Virus record (IMG/VR): IMGVR_UViG_3300036766_000686
Span: 27,711 to 91,710 of that record
Reading direction: 5' to 3' (one strand)
Source: a virus
Length of the DNA: 64,000 bases
The translations under genes and the position numbers were made by a program. The first letter of the stretch is position 1, and every line of letters starts with the position of its first letter. The notes beneath the pieces were generated by a model. That model had not been told where the DNA came from, searched no databases, and worked only from the letters and a program-made list of their open reading frames with translations. Of this stretch, positions 51,739 through 60,500 are shown piece after piece.

Positions 51739-52816
51739 TTTGTAACTCCATGCACCACCGAACTATCTCGGCAAGGCTCTTTTCATATTTCAACGCGTGT
51801 CCTCTCACGGAGAACGGGAACGCGATGGCGTCCTCTATCAATCGCACTTGTTCCTCCAAGTCATGCGCCTCAAACATACAACGCCTTTCTCCATCCAAAA
51901 GCTGAGGGTGGGAAAAACCAAAGGGAACAATTGGTATTGTATCCAATGCCATCGCTTCCAGCACACAATAACCAAAGTTTTCCTCGATCGTATTGCTGAC
52001 CATGACCTTCGCTCGTGAAAGAAGGCAAAGGTACTCGCGCTTCGAAATGCCTTCCCGTATCTCGATTACCCCCCGCCTTTGAAGTTCCAACGCTCTCTCT
52101 CTCAGTTCCCCCGCCCCCCACTGCCTCCTACTTGTCGTGACAAGGAAACGCCAATCAGGGTGCCGAAGTTTCAAGGACTCGAAAACTGTTAGCGACACCC
52201 CGGGGCGTTTCTCGAAATCAGGACGATTGGTTAATATTATTAGGTTCTCCTTCGCTCCATTCTGCGCTCCTACAAGCTCCCCAAGCTCCCCGAGCTTGTA
52301 TGGGTTGCCGGAAACGACGATCTTGGAATCTGGGACGCCCCTGCGCTCCGCAAGCTGCCCCTTGTGATACTCAGAGCCAACGAATAGCAGGTCAAACACC
52401 GCTCCCCACCCTCGCTCATAGTGTCGAGCGAACGGAGCACACTTTTCCATGAAGTCCTCACGCGTATAGGAACCGGCGTGAACGAACCCCGCCATCTTGA
52501 CGTCCACTCCGTTCAACGTCGCCAAGTACCTGATCGATTCAATGCCCCAGAACTCCACGTCCGCAACAAAAAACAAGTCCTTGTTTTTGATCGTTCCTTC
52601 GTGAAACAACCTCGCAACTTTCCTCAACTGTGTTGCCTTGTAGTGGAGCGTGGAGTTGACGTCGAGGAACGTTCCTACTTGAATCTCGTTGCTAAGCGCC
52701 TCTCCGTCAATCGTCCTGCACTCGGCTCTCTGTCGAGCAAACTCCTCGGGGAACCAGCGGTACCACTGCTCCGTGTATCGTTCGTCAAGAGGTTCAATAG
52801 GTAGGTACCAGATCAC
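51731..52816 (-). CDS. GT-B glycosyltransferase
   Basis: About 361 residues from a GTG at 52816, which overlaps the upstream stop as GTGA with GAGG 6 bases upstream; an earlier TTG (52846) is less likely. The fold is GT4-like: an N-terminal Rossmann half with F-V-G-S-E-Y-H-K-G-Q-L-A, then K-I-V-V-S-G-N-P-Y linking the halves, and a C-terminal half with V-M-V-S-N-T-I-E-E-N-F-G-Y-C-V-L-E-A-M-A. This E-x7-E pattern binds the nucleotide-sugar donor. It sits between DNA-modification genes, so a base- or nucleotide-linked sugar is a reasonable target; that is inference. Confidence 0.8.
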   Translation of the reverse strand: MIWYLPIEPLDERYTEQWYRWFPEEFARQRAECRTIDGEALSNEIQVGTFLDVNSTLHYKATQLRKVARLFHEGTIKNKDLFFVADVEFWGIESIRYLATLNGVDVKMAGFVHAGSYTREDFMEKCAPFARHYERGWGAVFDLLFVGSEYHKGQLAERRGVPDSKIVVSGNPYKLGELGELVGAQNGAKENLIILTNRPDFEKRPGVSLTVFESLKLRHPDWRFLVTTSRRQWGAGELRERALELQRRGVIEIREGISKREYLCLLSRAKVMVSNTIEENFGYCVLEAMALDTIPIVPFGFSHPQLLDGERRCMFEAHDLEEQVRLIEDAIAFPFSVRGHALKYEKSLAEIVRWCMELQNV

Positions 52817-53334
52817 CTTCCACCTCGCTTGCAAACCCAAATCCAACTTCCCCCTCTTATTCTACCTCGAACCTCAACCGCTCGTGACAAGTAAAACCTC
52901 GATTCCGAAAGAAATCTGAGGACGTTTATTTTACAGTCCCTATTCGCCGTGATCACCAACACCCCGCCGCGTCTCGTTATTTCGTAAGCTCGATAGATCG
53001 CCTGCGCCACTTCGTGTTCGCTATTCAACCCATACCCTATCAACCCAACCATTAGAACGTTATCGAAGGGAACGACGGGGTAGAAATCTTGCAGCTTTAC
53101 CACCCTGTGTTGTTTCATCCCGTAGACCGATCGCTCGGGTTCGCAGTCAATCGACTCCGCGCCCTCGGGGAAGTGCTCGGGACGGGTATGCCAGTCCACG
53201 CCTACGACCAACGTCGCCCCGCGCAACTGGGCGTAGATTGCTCGCAGGACACGACGTTCCGAGGGCTCCCAGATTCCTGCCCGCCACAACTGCACCCAAA
53301 ACCATTCGCTCAGTCTATTCCACATCACAACCAT
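52813..53334 (-). CDS. Rossmann, methyltransferase-like protein
   Basis: About 173 residues; starts at 53334 or 53325 are both possible, overlapping the deacetylase gene. The order is L-V-V-G-V-D-W-H-T, then F-D-N-V-L-M-V-G-L-I-G-Y-G with a helix, then G-G-V-L-V-I-T-A-N-R-D, the layout of a class I SAM methyltransferase core. The glycine-rich motif I loop is not typical, so cofactor use is uncertain; it could be a non-methylating Rossmann enzyme. It is small and lies within the 7-deazaguanine gene block. Confidence 0.55.
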   Translation of the reverse strand: MVVMWNRLSEWFWVQLWRAGIWEPSERRVLRAIYAQLRGATLVVGVDWHTRPEHFPEGAESIDCEPERSVYGMKQHRVVKLQDFYPVVPFDNVLMVGLIGYGLNSEHEVAQAIYRAYEITRRGGVLVITANRDCKINVLRFLSESRFYLSRAVEVRGRIRGGSWIWVCKRGGR

Positions 53335-54073
53335 TCTCCCCGTCCTCGTACAAGGACACACGGACGAGACGATCGGGAAAAGTAATTTCGAGTTGTCGCT
53401 TGATATGTCGCGCCGCCGCCTCGCAGGACATGCCGCGGGGTCGCTCCCATTTCGTCTCCAACATATCGTTCACGATATCCCGGACCTTCGCGCGTAAAAT
53501 AAAATACTCCAGTTCTCTATCTCCCTCGAACTGCTGGACGCGGGCGCGGACGTGAAAAATATGCCGATGCGGAAAACGCAAAAACCCGACCTCGTCCGGC
53601 GCCTGCTCCCATGCGTGAAACTCCTCGAACTTCCAACCCACACTCGCCCAAGTGATTTCGTCAAAAGGTTGGACACTTCGAAAAAGCCAATACTTGTGAT
53701 CCACCAGCCTCTCGCGCTCACGCGGGTAAAGCTCGCGGAACAACGCTTCCTTTTCACGAGGGCGCAATTCTTCCTCAAGCCACGGCGTGTTCATTTCCAC
53801 CGAGTAGTACATCAATCGAGCGGGGAGCAGGAGTCCGATCCTGCGCACCAAATGGTGAAGCGGGTGCAGGTCGAAGCGCGAAGGAACGAACACTGTATCC
53901 CCCGCCACGATGCGCCCCACGCTATCCGCTTCCCACTTAGAGTAACGCGGATCCGCCTTTATCGCGTCCACTCTATAATCGTCCGTGAAATAGAAAATAC
54001 GATCGATCGTGTCCAAGACGTGAAAACAACCGATCACTTCGTCGTCCAGATGTGGTGCGAGAATATAACGCAT
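53315..54073 (-). CDS. PIG-L-like deacetylase fused to a second conserved domain
   Basis: 252 residues. The N-terminus carries A-P-H-L-D-D-E-V-I-G and L-H-P-L-H-H, the zinc-binding pattern of PIG-L/LmbE N-acetyl sugar deacetylases. The C-terminal 100 residues have F-P-H-R-H-I-F-H-V, then S-C-E-A-A-A-R-H-I-K and Y-E-D-G-E-N-G, a pattern that recalls small pterin-synthase-like (T-fold) proteins by its His cluster and Glu-Asp-Gly end, but the match is weak. It overlaps the methyltransferase-like gene by about 20 bases and follows folE. It could trim an N-acetyl sugar on a modified base. Confidence 0.65.
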   Translation of the reverse strand: MRYILAPHLDDEVIGCFHVLDTIDRIFYFTDDYRVDAIKADPRYSKWEADSVGRIVAGDTVFVPSRFDLHPLHHLVRRIGLLLPARLMYYSVEMNTPWLEEELRPREKEALFRELYPRERERLVDHKYWLFRSVQPFDEITWASVGWKFEEFHAWEQAPDEVGFLRFPHRHIFHVRARVQQFEGDRELEYFILRAKVRDIVNDMLETKWERPRGMSCEAAARHIKRQLEITFPDRLVRVSLYEDGENGCDVE

Positions 54074-54075
54074 AA

Positions 54076-54678
54076 CTACAACCCCAACAGGCGCAACGCC
54101 TCGTCCCGCCCCCGATGGTCCTCAAGCCAGTCGCCAAGTATTGCGCTTGTCCTCATAACGGAGTGCGGTTGTTGTACCCCTCGCGCAACCATGCACATGT
54201 GGGTTCCTTCGACGATCACCGCAACCGCACGGGGAGAGATCGCCTGATCGATCGTCTCCGCAATCTGTCGGGTCATGCGCTCTTGTATCTGCAATCTTCG
54301 CGCCACATGATTCGTTATCCGTGCGAGCTTCGAAGCACCCAAGACGTGTCCAACGCCATCTTGCGACACGGCGGGCAGGTAGGCGATATGGCATTGCCCA
54401 AAAAAGGGCATCATGTGGTGCTCACAAAAGGAGAAATAGTCGATCCCTTTGATTGCCACAACCTCGTCGTAGGTTTCATCGAACACGCGAATTTGCCCGC
54501 CGATATCCTCAGTATACCCCGCGAACAACGTCTCCCACGCTTTAACCACGCGCTTCGGAGTATCACGAAGCCCTTGCCTGTCGGGGTCGTCTCCGATGAG
54601 CGTGATCAACTCGCGGATAAGACGCTCCGCGCGTTCCCTCTTGCCTACATCAACTGCTCCCACGTATTCTGCCTCCAT
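54076..54678 (-). CDS. folE: GTP cyclohydrolase I
   Basis: About 200 residues from the ATG at 54678 (AAGGAG 6 bases upstream). It has the FolE1 signature: D-D-P-D-R-Q-G-L-R-D-T-P-K-R-V, S-F-C-E-H-H-M-M-P-F-F-G with Cys and His zinc ligands, H-V-L-G-A-S-K-L-A-R, Q-E-R-M-T-R-Q-I, and H-M-C-M-V-A-R-G-V with the third zinc ligand. It converts GTP to dihydroneopterin triphosphate, the entry to 7-deazaguanine or folate synthesis; in this phage context it feeds QueD. Confidence 0.95.
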   Translation of the reverse strand: MEAEYVGAVDVGKRERAERLIRELITLIGDDPDRQGLRDTPKRVVKAWETLFAGYTEDIGGQIRVFDETYDEVVAIKGIDYFSFCEHHMMPFFGQCHIAYLPAVSQDGVGHVLGASKLARITNHVARRLQIQERMTRQIAETIDQAISPRAVAVIVEGTHMCMVARGVQQPHSVMRTSAILGDWLEDHRGRDEALRLLGL

Positions 54679-54702
54679 TGTCAACTCCTTGCCTCCTTCA
54701 GT

Positions 54703-55350
54703 TCATTTAATTTTCCAAACCTTGTGTTGTTGCACCGATAGACGAAGCCTCGGGTTATCTTTTACTTTTTCTATGCACCACGCCAGCGCTGCCTCGTCAA
54801 TCTCATTGCCTCGCGTTGCTGGAGAAACGTAAACGAGGGCGGCGGGGGAAATTGGCAACATAGGCTCAAGGACTTTTTGTCCCGTGGTGATTACGAACCT
54901 GACCTCGTCTGCCCTCTTGATCACTTCGTCCCTCAGCGGGTGACGAGTGGGGAACTTGGGAGAGACCGAAACCCAATCTAGTTCGGCGGGAGGAAGTTTG
55001 ACTGTGCCGTTCGTCTCGATTGCGATATACTCGAAATACTCTCTAAGCGTCTCCAGCAATTTGCCATCGACTTGCAACGTAGGTTCGCCCCCCGTCAACA
55101 ACAGGGCGCGATTATCGTACCCTCCCGACACACGAATCCCATCCGTAATGATTTCAGAGGCGGTAAGGCTGTCGCATTTACTGTGGTCGGTATCGCAATC
55201 GAAGCCCCCGGGCGATAGCGGGCCGGGTTGCATACGGCAACGAAGGTTACACCCCGCAAAGCGAACGAATACAAAAGGTCGCCCCGCGTTCGCTCCCTCG
55301 CCCTGCAAGGAATAGAATATTTCGGATATGCCGTAGCGCTTCGCCTTCAC
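54703..55350 (-). CDS. queE: 7-carboxy-7-deazaguanine synthase, radical SAM
   Basis: About 215 residues from the GTG at 55350, which overlaps the queD stop as GTGA; GGAGGTGA lies 5 bases upstream, so longer starts are rejected. The protein has I-F-Y-S-L-Q-G-E-G near the start, then F-A-G-C-N-L-R-C, a loop, and C-D-T-D, L-L-T-G-G-E-P-T, I-E-T-N-G-T and V-S-P-K. It forms CDG from carboxytetrahydropterin by ring contraction. The cysteines are spaced C-x3-C-x13-C rather than C-x3-C-x2-C; variant spacings occur in the family. Confidence 0.9.
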   Translation of the reverse strand: MKAKRYGISEIFYSLQGEGANAGRPFVFVRFAGCNLRCRMQPGPLSPGGFDCDTDHSKCDSLTASEIITDGIRVSGGYDNRALLLTGGEPTLQVDGKLLETLREYFEYIAIETNGTVKLPPAELDWVSVSPKFPTRHPLRDEVIKRADEVRFVITTGQKVLEPMLPISPAALVYVSPATRGNEIDEAALAWCIEKVKDNPRLRLSVQQHKVWKIK

Positions 55351-55793
55351 CCCGTCACCTCCGCTTTGCTGTCCTCTGTTTCCCACACCGTTACTTTCGA
55401 TACGCTGATCCACGGCATGTCCGCAAACAACTTCCGAGACACGTCAAGCAATAACGCTGCCATCTCCTCTGCGGTTGGGTTCGACAACATTGGGTACTCC
55501 TTAGTGTCCAGAGGCACGTTCCCCGAAATCGTGGGCAACGTGAGCCCCAACGGCGAGTCCTCTTGGTGGCGTAGATACGCATGGTCCCAAAACGAATCGA
55601 GCCACGCGCCTATTCGCGCTTTGATCTGGGAGAAATCAACAACCATTCCCGTTGTCTCATTCACGCCCCCGTCTATTCTACGCAACGAGACCTCAATCTT
55701 GTATTCGTGCCCGTGAACGTTAAAGCATTTTCCTTCATGAAATCTCAGCCTGTGCGCCGCACTTATTCGAAATATCTTGGTAACGGTTATCAT
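55347..55793 (-). CDS. queD: 6-carboxytetrahydropterin synthase
   Basis: 148 residues. It has the QueD/PTPS motifs: F-R-I-S-A-A-H-R-L with a zinc His, C-F-N-V-H-G-H-E-Y with catalytic Cys and zinc His pair, M-V-V-D-F-S-Q-I-K, W-D-H-A-Y-L, P-T-A-E-E-M-A and V-W-E-T at the end. It converts dihydroneopterin triphosphate to carboxytetrahydropterin, the substrate of the adjacent QueE. A linked start-stop overlap with queE indicates translational coupling. Confidence 0.94.
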   Translation of the reverse strand: MITVTKIFRISAAHRLRFHEGKCFNVHGHEYKIEVSLRRIDGGVNETTGMVVDFSQIKARIGAWLDSFWDHAYLRHQEDSPLGLTLPTISGNVPLDTKEYPMLSNPTAEEMAALLLDVSRKLFADMPWISVSKVTVWETEDSKAEVTG

Positions 55794-55819
55794 CCTTTCT
55801 CCTCCTGTTTTTACTTGCC

Positions 55820-57268
55820 TTAGTCGTCCTCAAAGGATTTTTGCATCGCCAAAAAGTACCCTTCTTCGCGTTCGTCCAACGGTTCATCCTCCGCGGACTT
55901 CTCAATCGCAAGACGCATTTCCTTGACCTCGTTGTTTGTCGAACGTTCCAAAACTAGATCGAATAACTCCATGTGGTTCGTGAACGGCCCGCGCTTTCGG
56001 TCATAGTGAATGGACAAGCGCTTCGCCACGTCTCCCGATAACGCTCGTCCCAAACGAAACGCCAACACTTCCTTGAGCCAATCGGGAACGTTCGTCTCCT
56101 CGTCGTTGACAAGGATATCAATGTCACCTTCCGTCTCTCCGTGATTGGCCAACCCCCCAACCAACATCACGTAAGGCGTCCTAACCTTGAACGTCTTGAA
56201 GTTGTCCACCACGTCGTTGATCTTGATCAAGGGACCAAGCTTGTTCCCGGAGTGACGGATATCCATGTACTCGCCCTTTTCCGTTGCCTTCGCTTCAAAG
56301 TCTGCGGACATTTCGTCCAGCCCCGTATCGGGCGGAGGCGGGTGTTTTTCGCCTCTCGCTCTCAACTCGTCCACGACCCTCGCGTGCATATTCACCACGT
56401 CCTCGACGCTCCAGCCGTCCCGCTCTTCCAAATACATGCGGTGCAGTTCATCGTGGGCTTGGCAAAGCCAATCGAGTGACTGCGCGGTAGGGTCGGAATC
56501 GACGTCGAAAACAAATTGGGATTTATACATCGTAGCGGGTACGTTTGCCTCGTTTGCCGTTTCCATAAAAAACCTCCTCACGCTTGTTTTCATCCCCTTC
56601 GGATCGAAGCTCACCACACCTGGCCCCCGTTTCACAAGTTCTTTTAATACCACCACCAACAAGCGCTTGATAGTTGCTAGATCGTAACGGAACCCGCTCG
56701 GGTTTTTGCGCCATGTTGAGTACCACGCCAGCAGTATGCGCATATCGTCCCGCAACTGCGCGTCCGTCATTTCGGCGGGGTTATAGGAGTTTACATCATG
56801 TATCTTGGACAGCCCCTCCACCTGAACGTCTCGCACCGTTACCTGAGGTCCGCTTCCCACGTTCGTCCTCAAGGGGCTATCGAACTTGTCCAGCACTTTA
56901 ACGTTCCAGCAATACAGCGTTCCTTGTTTCCAAGAAGGCTGAGCCTCTGCCCATTGCGCTCTAAGCTCAGAGGTTATTAAGTGTTGCGGCTCAGTTGCGG
57001 CAAACTCCTCATTGCCCATTTCCTTCATCGGGCCAAGATGCACCACGCCAAGCGCCTGACGTTGACTAACAAGAATAAAGTCCTTGTTTGAAATCTCAAA
57101 AGGCTTGGTCTTAACGATCAACGTTTTCCTGCCGTCGATAACCGCGCGAGCCATAAACGAAGGCGACAAGATCAATCCATCGTGAACGTTCAAAGCGGAA
57201 CTCCCGATGGTTGCAGGAGACAGTTTCCCGCCCGTTGCCAACGCGTCACTTGTGATCGCCTTATTCAT
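55820..57268 (-). CDS. ASCH-like plus nucleotidyltransferase-like protein
   Basis: 482 residues. The N-terminal 100 residues resemble an ASCH/PUA-like RNA-binding fold: M-A-R-A-V-I-D-G-R-K-T-L and I-L-V-S-Q-R-Q-A-L-G-V-V. A helical middle region follows. Residues about 370-450 look like a nucleotidyltransferase core, with M-L-V-G-G-L-A-N-H-G and E-G-D-I-D-I-L-V, the G-G...D-x-D pattern of pol-beta-type enzymes; the third catalytic Asp is probably in F-D-L-V-L. It lies between the MuF operon and queD. The substrate is unknown: tRNA, DNA ends or a nucleotide are all possible. Confidence 0.6.
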   Translation of the reverse strand: MNKAITSDALATGGKLSPATIGSSALNVHDGLILSPSFMARAVIDGRKTLIVKTKPFEISNKDFILVSQRQALGVVHLGPMKEMGNEEFAATEPQHLITSELRAQWAEAQPSWKQGTLYCWNVKVLDKFDSPLRTNVGSGPQVTVRDVQVEGLSKIHDVNSYNPAEMTDAQLRDDMRILLAWYSTWRKNPSGFRYDLATIKRLLVVVLKELVKRGPGVVSFDPKGMKTSVRRFFMETANEANVPATMYKSQFVFDVDSDPTAQSLDWLCQAHDELHRMYLEERDGWSVEDVVNMHARVVDELRARGEKHPPPPDTGLDEMSADFEAKATEKGEYMDIRHSGNKLGPLIKINDVVDNFKTFKVRTPYVMLVGGLANHGETEGDIDILVNDEETNVPDWLKEVLAFRLGRALSGDVAKRLSIHYDRKRGPFTNHMELFDLVLERSTNNEVKEMRLAIEKSAEDEPLDEREEGYFLAMQKSFEDD

Positions 57269-57530
57269 TGATCGGTTCCTCCGTTGTTGAAGTCTTGCCG
57301 TGTTGCTCCATAAAAGCGTCTTGTTGCGTCTCCAATTTTAGGTCCAACTCCTCGAATCTGTTGGCATCAAATAGCAAGCTAAGGCACTTAACGTATTGGG
57401 TATCCGTCATATCGCCTCGTTCCTTCAACACCTCTGCCGATAGTTCAAGTATACGCTCCACCGTCCACGACGGGTCGCGGGTGGATTCCTCAAGGCGATA
57501 CGCCGCCGTACCTTTTTTGGGATCGCTCAT
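57261..57530 (-). CDS. Small acidic protein between MuF and NTase-like genes
   Basis: 89 residues, acidic and helical (S-W-T-V-E-R-I-L-E-L-S-A-E-V-L-K-E-R). It overlaps both neighbours by a few bases (ATGA with the MuF gene), so translation is coupled. No recognised motif. Confidence 0.55.
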   Translation of the reverse strand: MSDPKKGTAAYRLEESTRDPSWTVERILELSAEVLKERGDMTDTQYVKCLSLLFDANRFEELDLKLETQQDAFMEQHGKTSTTEEPINE

Positions 57531-60500
57531 AGCACCCTCAATTTCGACAGTGCGTCCTGTAACGCTACCTTTTGCTCCCTCGTAAGCTCAGCATTTCCCG
57601 GCAACAACTCGATAAACATTCTAGGCGCATTGTAGTGGGACGCGATGGTTGAGGCAGCGCTGGTACTCATCAGGTGGGAGGCTCGCTCGATTTCGGTCCA
57701 CGCTCGTTCCTTGGCCCACCCCGTCGCCTTCGTGACCGAATTAACTAGATCGTCGATTACCTGACCGTAGGAACGTGACATTGTAAAAATAGATTCCCCG
57801 GCAGGGAACTTGTGCCCAGTAATATCGACAAGAATTTTCCGAGCCGTGATCTCCGTGGATGCCTCACACAACGCCTTTCCTTCGAAATTGTAAGCGCTGG
57901 AAAGGAGACGATTGGAACCGTGGACGGACTCGTGAATGAAGGTAAAAAAGCCCCCATCCCTCATTGTCCCGTTACTTGTTGCTCCTATGCTCGCGGACAT
58001 ATCATCAAAGCGCTTGCCCCTGAGCGTGATCCCCTCGAACCCGTCTCGCCATCCGTTATATTTTCGCGTCCGAGCGTTCCTCTCTATCAAGTCCCTCCGC
58101 GCACCTCCAGTGCGGCTAGGCTCTAAAGACAAACCCCACTGTTTCTCAAAAAAGTCCTCCGTGTTTCGACGAAACTGCGGGAAATCAAACTTGCTAATTT
58201 TTTTCTTCTTATTGCTCGCAAGCGTTTGGTCCCACAGCGTCTTAAACTTCTTGACCTCTTGTTGCAAAACTTCAGGAGCAGCAGGAGTAGGCAAAAGGGG
58301 AATCGGACGCGGAGGAATATAGTTCGACAAGGGTGCGGCGGGGATTACAGCAACAGGCGCCTCAACAGGGACGGCGGCGGGTGCTTCAATAGGTAAAGCC
58401 ACAGGAGGTTCGATTGGGATGGAAACGGGGGGAGCGATCGGGGGTGCTGGAGGGGGGGCAACCGGAGGACGAGGGGCGACAACTGGAGTGCCGGGGATCC
58501 TCGATACCACATCAATGCTACAACGACAGTTATGTACCGCAAATAGTTGTTCACCAACTAAGAAACTCTCATCCTCTTCGACGGTAAGATTCCAGACCAC
58601 TCTATGACTGGAAAATCTTTGAATAAACCCAATAGGAACAAACCCAATTTCTGAAAATGAGAAGGGGTCACATAGATTAAGTGTTCTGGAAATAGCTCTT
58701 GTATAAGATGATCCCTCGGTTTGAACCATCCTTTGACCTCTATCCAAATTTTCCGTCTCGGCAAAAAGAAATCCGGAAGGTATGTTAAGTCCGGGGTCAA
58801 ATAGAAACGTTGGCACTCGTAAAGAAAAGGTTCCTGCAAGGTTAATAATTCTTTGGCTAACTTGTCTTCCCAAGTGCTTCGCAATCTTAACGTACCTTGC
58901 CAAGGTGTCTCCAACGTAGACCAACGCCCGTGCCCAGGCTTTTTGCCAAACATGGGATTTTTTGCACCGGAAAATTGTCCCTTCCTCGCCCCACCTCTGG
59001 GACCACAACCCAATCTCTTCCATCGTTTCGTTCGACAGCCCAGCGAACACGTAAAAATATTTTCTGAATGACACGGAGTCCGCCAAAACTTTTTTCCACA
59101 TTCGGAACAAGCAACGTATTCCCCTTTTATATGGGATATTCTCTTGCACTCGCTGGAACAATAGTGAAACCGATCCTTCTGAAAAGAAGGAATCAAAACT
59201 ATTTTCCCACATTGAGCGCAACGCGCTTGAACCTTCGCGGAGGCAGGCCCCCTCATGGAGCCAGCGCGCGCCCGATTCGCCAACATATATTCGCGAGAAC
59301 AAGACTTCTTCGTTCCGATTCGCGACGGCATTACCATAATGATCTTGCCGCAATTCGCGCAATGGGATGTTACACGGGTTAACTTTTCCAACGAGATCGT
59401 CCTCGATGACTGCACTAAAGATATTACACCCGTCACGGCGAATCAAATAAGGATGGTCCGCTGTCGAAATTATCCCCTCGATGTTTATGAAATCCCCAAG
59501 AAAATCCCTGGACATCACGTTAGAAACTTTTTTCCAACGCAACTTGTGAGTTAAAACCTCGTCTCCAACGCGGATGCTACTTATAGGAATCAAACCTCGA
59601 CGGGACAAGACAGGGGTAGACCCGATAAAACAGTTTAGGTGGAAGGGGGGCAACGCGTTCCCATTCTCTTCCAACTTGCTTGTCAAAGAAGGACCCATCG
59701 GTCCTCGCGCTCCCCCGACAAGCGACAGCGTATCGGATATTGATAGGAAGGGTTGTATTGTCCGTATGCTGGTAGGGTTTTTCGCGCCCAGTATTCGGTT
59801 CGCCAAAGCGCTTCCATCTGCGACCTTGAACCGCTTCCCGTCCAATATCTCGCACCTATCACAGGTCCGTTGGTCTTTCGGATTGACGATTCGATACTCC
59901 GTATACCCTGCGCGCCGCATGACGTTCACACTCGAAATCGCCCGAGACGTCGTTGCGGCGTTGCTCACAAGCCCTTCGAAGTATCGAGCTTGTGTCCCGT
60001 TAAATCCCTTCGGTACGGTGACTTGTGATAGCGTTCGCCCCACCAAGCGCTCCAGCGCCCGCCCCGCCACTTCGTTTGACCTACCTTGCTCCATCACAAA
60101 CTTTTTCGTGGTGGAGGCGATAGCGTTGCCCACGTTTGCCGAGTAATGCTCTCCGATCCAATAAGTTTGATGCTTACCCAAGACGTTCATCGCCGCCTTG
60201 TCTTGCAACCCAAAACCCACACGCAAATTAGGAGGGGGCTCGGCTTTCGTGACCGTCCCCGTGTCCCACTCGCCTATCGGGTACTCAATGGGAGCCTTCA
60301 TCTTGCCCGATATGCGAGCCTGCATTACCTCGAAGGACAGTTTGTAGATCGCCCGCATATCCCTAGTAAATCGTTCCTCGACGATTCCCGCCCACTGTTC
60401 CATCGTCTTTCCTATGCCATTGGAAATCGTCTCCGCGTCCTTATCCGTAAGATCGCCCTTCATCGCCATGAAGCGTTCCCGCGCTTCCCTCGCTGCCTTT

